7,074 bases of DNA, from the NCBI GenBank assembly GCA_946187475.1, contig CAMHRJ010000114.1:1-7074 (forward strand), in the 5' to 3' direction. Each line of letters begins with the position of its first letter. The first letter of the stretch is position 1. The position numbers and the translations under genes were made by a program. Under the pieces are notes generated by a model, which was not told where the DNA came from, made no database searches, and saw only the letters and a program-made list of their open reading frames with translations. Shown piece by piece: positions 4,554 through 7,074 of the stretch. This DNA comes from an uncultured Clostridia bacterium (lineage in GTDB: Bacteria; Bacillota; Clostridia; Oscillospirales; Oscillospiraceae).

Positions 4554-6389
4554 ATGAAAAAACGAATCGCAAAGCGGGCAGCTATCATTTTGCTGGCACT
4601 GATGGTGTGGGCATCCGCGTTTTCTGCCGGCGCATTGGCATGTACGGGTATCTATGCAGGCGGCGGCACGACGGAAAACGGTTCCGTCTATCTGGGACGA
4701 TCCGAGGATTTCGGACCGGATTGGGTGAAGCAGTTTGTGATTGTCCCTGCCGCTGACCATGCGCAGAATGAAATGCTCGAGGATGATTACGGTTTTCGTG
4801 CTCCCTATCCCGCGCATACGCTTCGATACAGTGCCGTCATGGACGATCCGTCCGAATACAGCGGACTGACAAAGATTCCGTTCGGAGAAGCAGGCGTCAA
4901 CGAAAAAGGAGTCGCGGTCTCTGCAACGGTGTCCACGTATTTTAACAAAAAGGTCCAGGCTGTGGATCCGCTGACCTCCGGAGGGCTGACAGAGCTGTCT
5001 ATGGCCTCCTATATTCTGCAGTCAGCAGATTCTGCGAAGGACGCCGTCCATCTTCTGGCAGACTGTATTGACCGGCACGGACACGGCAGCACAGAGCCCG
5101 ATGATCCGGATTATCGGGAGGTGAGTACGGTCCTGATTGCCGACCGTGAGGAAACCTGGGTTTTTGAAATCGTATCCGGTCACCAGTATGTCGCCACAAG
5201 ACTTTCCGACGATACGGTGTCGCTCCTGCCCAATGACATCATGACACAGCAGGTCAATGTCAAAGACGAGAATGTGATTGCATCGCCCGGACTCATCTCC
5301 ACCGCGAAAGACGGCGGGTTCTATGTGACGGATATCGAGGGAGGCGATGAGATTCATGTGGCGAAATCCTATTCACAGGGATACAGTCAGTATTCCAGCT
5401 ACAGGCTTTATTACGGCGCATCTGTTCTGAACCGTGAACTGGCAGATGGGATGGACGTTGTCCCGAAGCCCATTGCAGAAATATCGGATCAGTTTCCCAA
5501 CGCGTCGGTGGAAGAAGCTGCGGTGGGGCCGTTCCGTCTGGAGTATGCGCCTTCTGATGCAATCAGAGGCAGGATCTCTCTCATGACTTTGAAACAGGTC
5601 CTGGCGTCTCACGGTGAGGGAACCGCTTATGAGACGACCTCAAGAAATGAGAATTCCGATGGGGTACCCATGCGCGCGATCGGAACGTACCGTCAGAACG
5701 AGGAACACGTTTTTGAGATCAGAAGAGACCCTGCAATCCCGGCGTCTGTCTGCACGATCGAGTGGCTTGCCATGGCCCCGTCGGAGTTTTCGGTCTATGT
5801 TCCCTTCTACGCCTCTGTGATGACCGAGACGCCGGATGGGTACACAAGCGAATCCACGCAGACATTTGATTCGGAGTCCATCTACTGGCTGTTCAATGAG
5901 CTCGGCAACGCGGGCAACGGCAGCTATTACAGAATGGATGACAGCGGTGCATACTACGACCGGTATGGAAATGCAGTGGACGCCGAAACGGCGCAGGCTG
6001 TTCTTCAGTTCCTGTCGGAGAGCGAGCGGATCCATGATCTGCATGATGATATGAACCGGGCACAGGAAGCGCTGAATGCCAAAGCCGCCGCTGACGATGA
6101 GCGGATGGCTGCACTGGCAAAATCGGCTTCTGATGAAGAAGTTGCGGCCATGGCGAATCAGCTGGCAAATGAGAATGCTGAATATATCAAGCGCATCGCC
6201 AGTGAAAAGCTCGCGGAAATTGACAATGCGGTTTCCGCCTATATAAAGGAATCCGGTTTGGAACAAGCTGGTAATCATCATCCCGGCCCGGCAGTGCTTC
6301 CGATTGTTCTGCTCTGCGCGGTATTGGTTCTTGCTTTTTCGTTCTTAGGCTATCGCGTTTTGAAACGGAAAAAGGCGAAGCGGGTTTGA
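4554..6389 (+). CDS. C69-family (PepD-like) cysteine dipeptidase, exported and membrane-anchored
   Basis: This 611-residue Ntn-hydrolase-type peptidase is expected to release dipeptides outside the membrane. Residues 1-29 form a signal peptide ending ALA; cleavage would expose Cys30 (ACTGIYAGG) as the N-terminal nucleophile, as in family C69. Further family blocks are LGRSEDF (48-53), GEAGVNEKGVAVSATVS (111-127) and TWVFEIVSGHQYVATR (201-216), followed by LPNDI (225-229). Residues about 488-568 are Ala/Glu/Lys-rich and look like a coiled coil. Residues 580-600 form a transmembrane helix followed by the basic tail KRKKAKRV, so the enzyme should be anchored by its C-terminus with the catalytic part outside. 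There is no LPxTG motif, so sortase attachment is unlikely. The start at 4554 is chosen because GAGGAG lies six bases upstream and a signal peptide follows directly; a TTG 14 codons earlier is rejected. It is transcribed alone and ends at a strong terminator. Confidence 0.94.
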   Translation: MKKRIAKRAAIILLALMVWASAFSAGALACTGIYAGGGTTENGSVYLGRSEDFGPDWVKQFVIVPAADHAQNEMLEDDYGFRAPYPAHTLRYSAVMDDPSEYSGLTKIPFGEAGVNEKGVAVSATVSTYFNKKVQAVDPLTSGGLTELSMASYILQSADSAKDAVHLLADCIDRHGHGSTEPDDPDYREVSTVLIADREETWVFEIVSGHQYVATRLSDDTVSLLPNDIMTQQVNVKDENVIASPGLISTAKDGGFYVTDIEGGDEIHVAKSYSQGYSQYSSYRLYYGASVLNRELADGMDVVPKPIAEISDQFPNASVEEAAVGPFRLEYAPSDAIRGRISLMTLKQVLASHGEGTAYETTSRNENSDGVPMRAIGTYRQNEEHVFEIRRDPAIPASVCTIEWLAMAPSEFSVYVPFYASVMTETPDGYTSESTQTFDSESIYWLFNELGNAGNGSYYRMDDSGAYYDRYGNAVDAETAQAVLQFLSESERIHDLHDDMNRAQEALNAKAAADDERMAALAKSASDEEVAAMANQLANENAEYIKRIASEKLAEIDNAVSAYIKESGLEQAGNHHPGPAVLPIVLLCAVLVLAFSFLGYRVLKRKKAKRV

Positions 6390-6404
6390 TCAAACAGAGG
6401 TGCT

Positions 6405-6422
6405 CCTCCGCTTTCGCGGAGG
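6405..6422 (+). other. Short hairpin after the dipeptidase gene
   Basis: CCTCCGC and GCGGAGG form a 7-base GC-rich stem with a TTTC loop, 15 bases after the dipeptidase stop. No T-tract follows, so on its own it is not a terminator. It could protect the mRNA 3' end in front of the main terminator. Confidence 0.5.
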
Positions 6423-6435
6423 TGATTCCGAAATT

Positions 6436-6482
6436 AAAAAAAGATTGCTGAAAGGTCTGGCCTTTCAGCAATCTTTTCTTTT
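6436..6482. terminator. Strong bidirectional intrinsic terminator
   Basis: A perfect 17-base inverted repeat (6439-6455 with 6461-6477) surrounds the 5-base loop TCTGG. It is flanked by an A-run on the left (6436-6442) and T-runs on the right (to 6482), so both strands present a stem followed by a U-tract. It lies between two converging genes and should stop the dipeptidase transcript from the left and the hsp20 transcript from the right. Confidence 0.92.
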
Positions 6483-6517
6483 GTAAAGCGAATCGTTCTG
6501 TAATAATATCAGTAATA

Positions 6518-6964
6518 TCAGCCTGTGATCTGTATCGTTTTCCGCTCCGGGAGCGCAATCGGCTTTTCCTTCGGGAATTCCAGCGTCAGCACGCCGTCCT
6601 CGAATCTGGCCTTGATCTCCTCCTCGGGAATGTTCTCGCCAATATAGAAGCTTCTGGCAAGAGAACCCTCATAGCGTTCCTGATGGACGATGGTACCCTT
6701 TTTGTCCTTGTCGTCTTCTTCCAGACCCTTGGAAGCGCTGATCGTCAGATAGCCGTTTTGCAGCTGCAGATCGATCTGGTCTTTCTTGAAGCCCGGAAGA
6801 TCCACCTTCAGCTCGTAACCGTCATCGTGTTCCCTCAGATCCGTCTTCATCACGCGTGACGCATGCTTGCCGTACAGCTTGCGATCCACATCGGACTCGA
6901 AGTCTCTGAACGGAAAGCCCATCCAGTCGTCAAACAAACTCTCTCCAAAAATACTCGGTAACAT
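6518..6964 (-). CDS. Hsp20 family small heat-shock protein
   Basis: This 148-residue cytoplasmic ATP-independent chaperone holds unfolding proteins until other chaperones refold them. The short N-terminal arm (1-38, with LFDDWMGFPF) is typical. The alpha-crystallin domain spans about 39-135 and contains YELKVDLPGFKKDQI, LTISASK, and the signature FEDGVLTLEFPK with GVL at 124-126. The C-terminal extension carries the IxI motif I144-Q-I146, which docks into neighbouring subunits during oligomer assembly. Length is normal for bacterial Hsp20 and no key motif is missing. The start follows AAAGGAGG at eight bases. The gene appears monocistronic: its own -10 element lies at 7063-7068 and the bidirectional terminator follows. 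Heat or stress control is expected from the family; no complete CIRCE operator is visible in the window. Confidence 0.96.
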   Translation of the reverse strand: MLPSIFGESLFDDWMGFPFRDFESDVDRKLYGKHASRVMKTDLREHDDGYELKVDLPGFKKDQIDLQLQNGYLTISASKGLEEDDKDKKGTIVHQERYEGSLARSFYIGENIPEEEIKARFEDGVLTLEFPKEKPIALPERKTIQITG

Positions 6965-6969
6965 AAGTC

Positions 6970-7030
6970 ATGCCTCCTTTGGTTTTGCAATCATATCTGT
7001 TTGTTACCTGAGCAAGGGGATGGAGGTCAT
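6970..7030 (-). promoter_or_regulatory. Hsp20 mRNA leader with a possible anti-Shine-Dalgarno pairing
   Basis: The expected leader is about 90 bases long. On the minus strand, AUG-A-CCUCC (7030-7022) can pair with GGAGG-CAU (6977-6970), which includes the whole Shine-Dalgarno core. This gives eight base pairs with one bulged A, closing a loop of about 44 bases. Such masking of the ribosome site is the principle of RNA thermometers in small heat-shock genes. A competing local hairpin, AUGGA with UCCAU, uses the same region. The class is not a recognised ROSE or fourU element, so this is a candidate only. Confidence 0.35.
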
Positions 7031-7062
7031 CCATTCGATCTCTGTTCCTTTGTTCGCTTCTT

Positions 7063-7068
7063 ATTATA
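7063..7068 (-). promoter_or_regulatory. Extended -10 element of the hsp20 promoter
   Basis: On the minus strand TGCTATAAT gives a perfect TATAAT with the TGn extension. The -35 box and any operator upstream of it would lie beyond the right edge of the window. Confidence 0.6.
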
Positions 7069-7074
7069 GCACCG

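Noticed and set aside
4617..4646. Lipoprotein lipobox at Cys30 of the C69 dipeptidase
   Set aside because: The residues before Cys are A-L-A, which fit signal peptidase I better than a lipobox, and Cys30 is the catalytic nucleophile of the family, so lipidation would block activity.
5640..6281. Minus-strand open frame of 213 codons opposite the dipeptidase
   Set aside because: Antisense to conserved C69 coding sequence, with no ribosome binding site or recognisable motif.
6270..6389. Sortase LPxTG cell-wall anchor on the C69 dipeptidase
   Set aside because: The hydrophobic helix and basic tail fit, but no LPxTG-like motif precedes them; a plain membrane anchor is simpler.
6965..7074. CIRCE (HrcA) operator before hsp20
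   Set aside because: Only a GTGCTA next to the -10 recalls the right half (GAGTGCTAA); the left half is not in the window, so it cannot be supported.

Overview
The window looks like a piece of a moderately GC-rich, Gram-positive Clostridia-type chromosome, most likely an Oscillospiraceae/Ruminococcaceae-like gut anaerobe. This is inferred from strong AAGGAGG-type ribosome binding sites, TGnTATAAT promoters, Gram-positive signal peptides and a lipobox, an S-layer homology (SLH) protein, a C69 dipeptidase and the remnant of a cytidylate kinase-like gene. The sequence alone does not fix genus or species. No tRNA, rRNA, CRISPR array, insertion sequence or phage gene was seen.

Layout. Positions 1-2843 are read leftward. 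They hold an SLH-only secreted protein (2151-2843), then a two-gene tandem of secreted S8 subtilisin-like proteases (895-1995 and 1-865, the latter cut by the window edge). The SLH gene and the protease pair each have their own extended -10 promoter, and the two promoters share an identical 14-base core. Facing away from the SLH gene is a rightward unit of a lipoprotein with an InlB B-repeat-like segment (3003-3911) and a closely coupled 68-residue unknown ORF (3914-4120), closed by a GC-rich hairpin. A leftward relic of a cytidylate kinase-like gene follows (4208-4447); it lacks its ATP-binding N-terminus and apparently its lid. Then comes a rightward C69-family (PepD-like) cysteine dipeptidase with a signal peptide and a C-terminal membrane anchor (4554-6389). 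It converges on a leftward Hsp20 small heat-shock protein gene (6518-6964), with a strong bidirectional terminator between them. Regulatory DNA of the hsp20 gene fills the right edge.

How it may work together (inference). Five of the six recognisable intact genes encode exported proteins: two serine proteases, an SLH protein, a lipoprotein and a membrane-anchored dipeptidase. This is a cell-surface neighbourhood in which extracellular proteins could be cut by the S8 enzymes and peptides trimmed by the C69 enzyme. The matched promoters suggest that the SLH protein and the proteases are co-expressed. The Hsp20 chaperone is a general stress gene and probably unrelated. No clear-cut new defence or mobile system is visible. 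The most unusual points are the propeptide-less tandem proteases, the matched promoters, the coupled small ORF, the decayed kinase and a possible thermosensor leader before hsp20.
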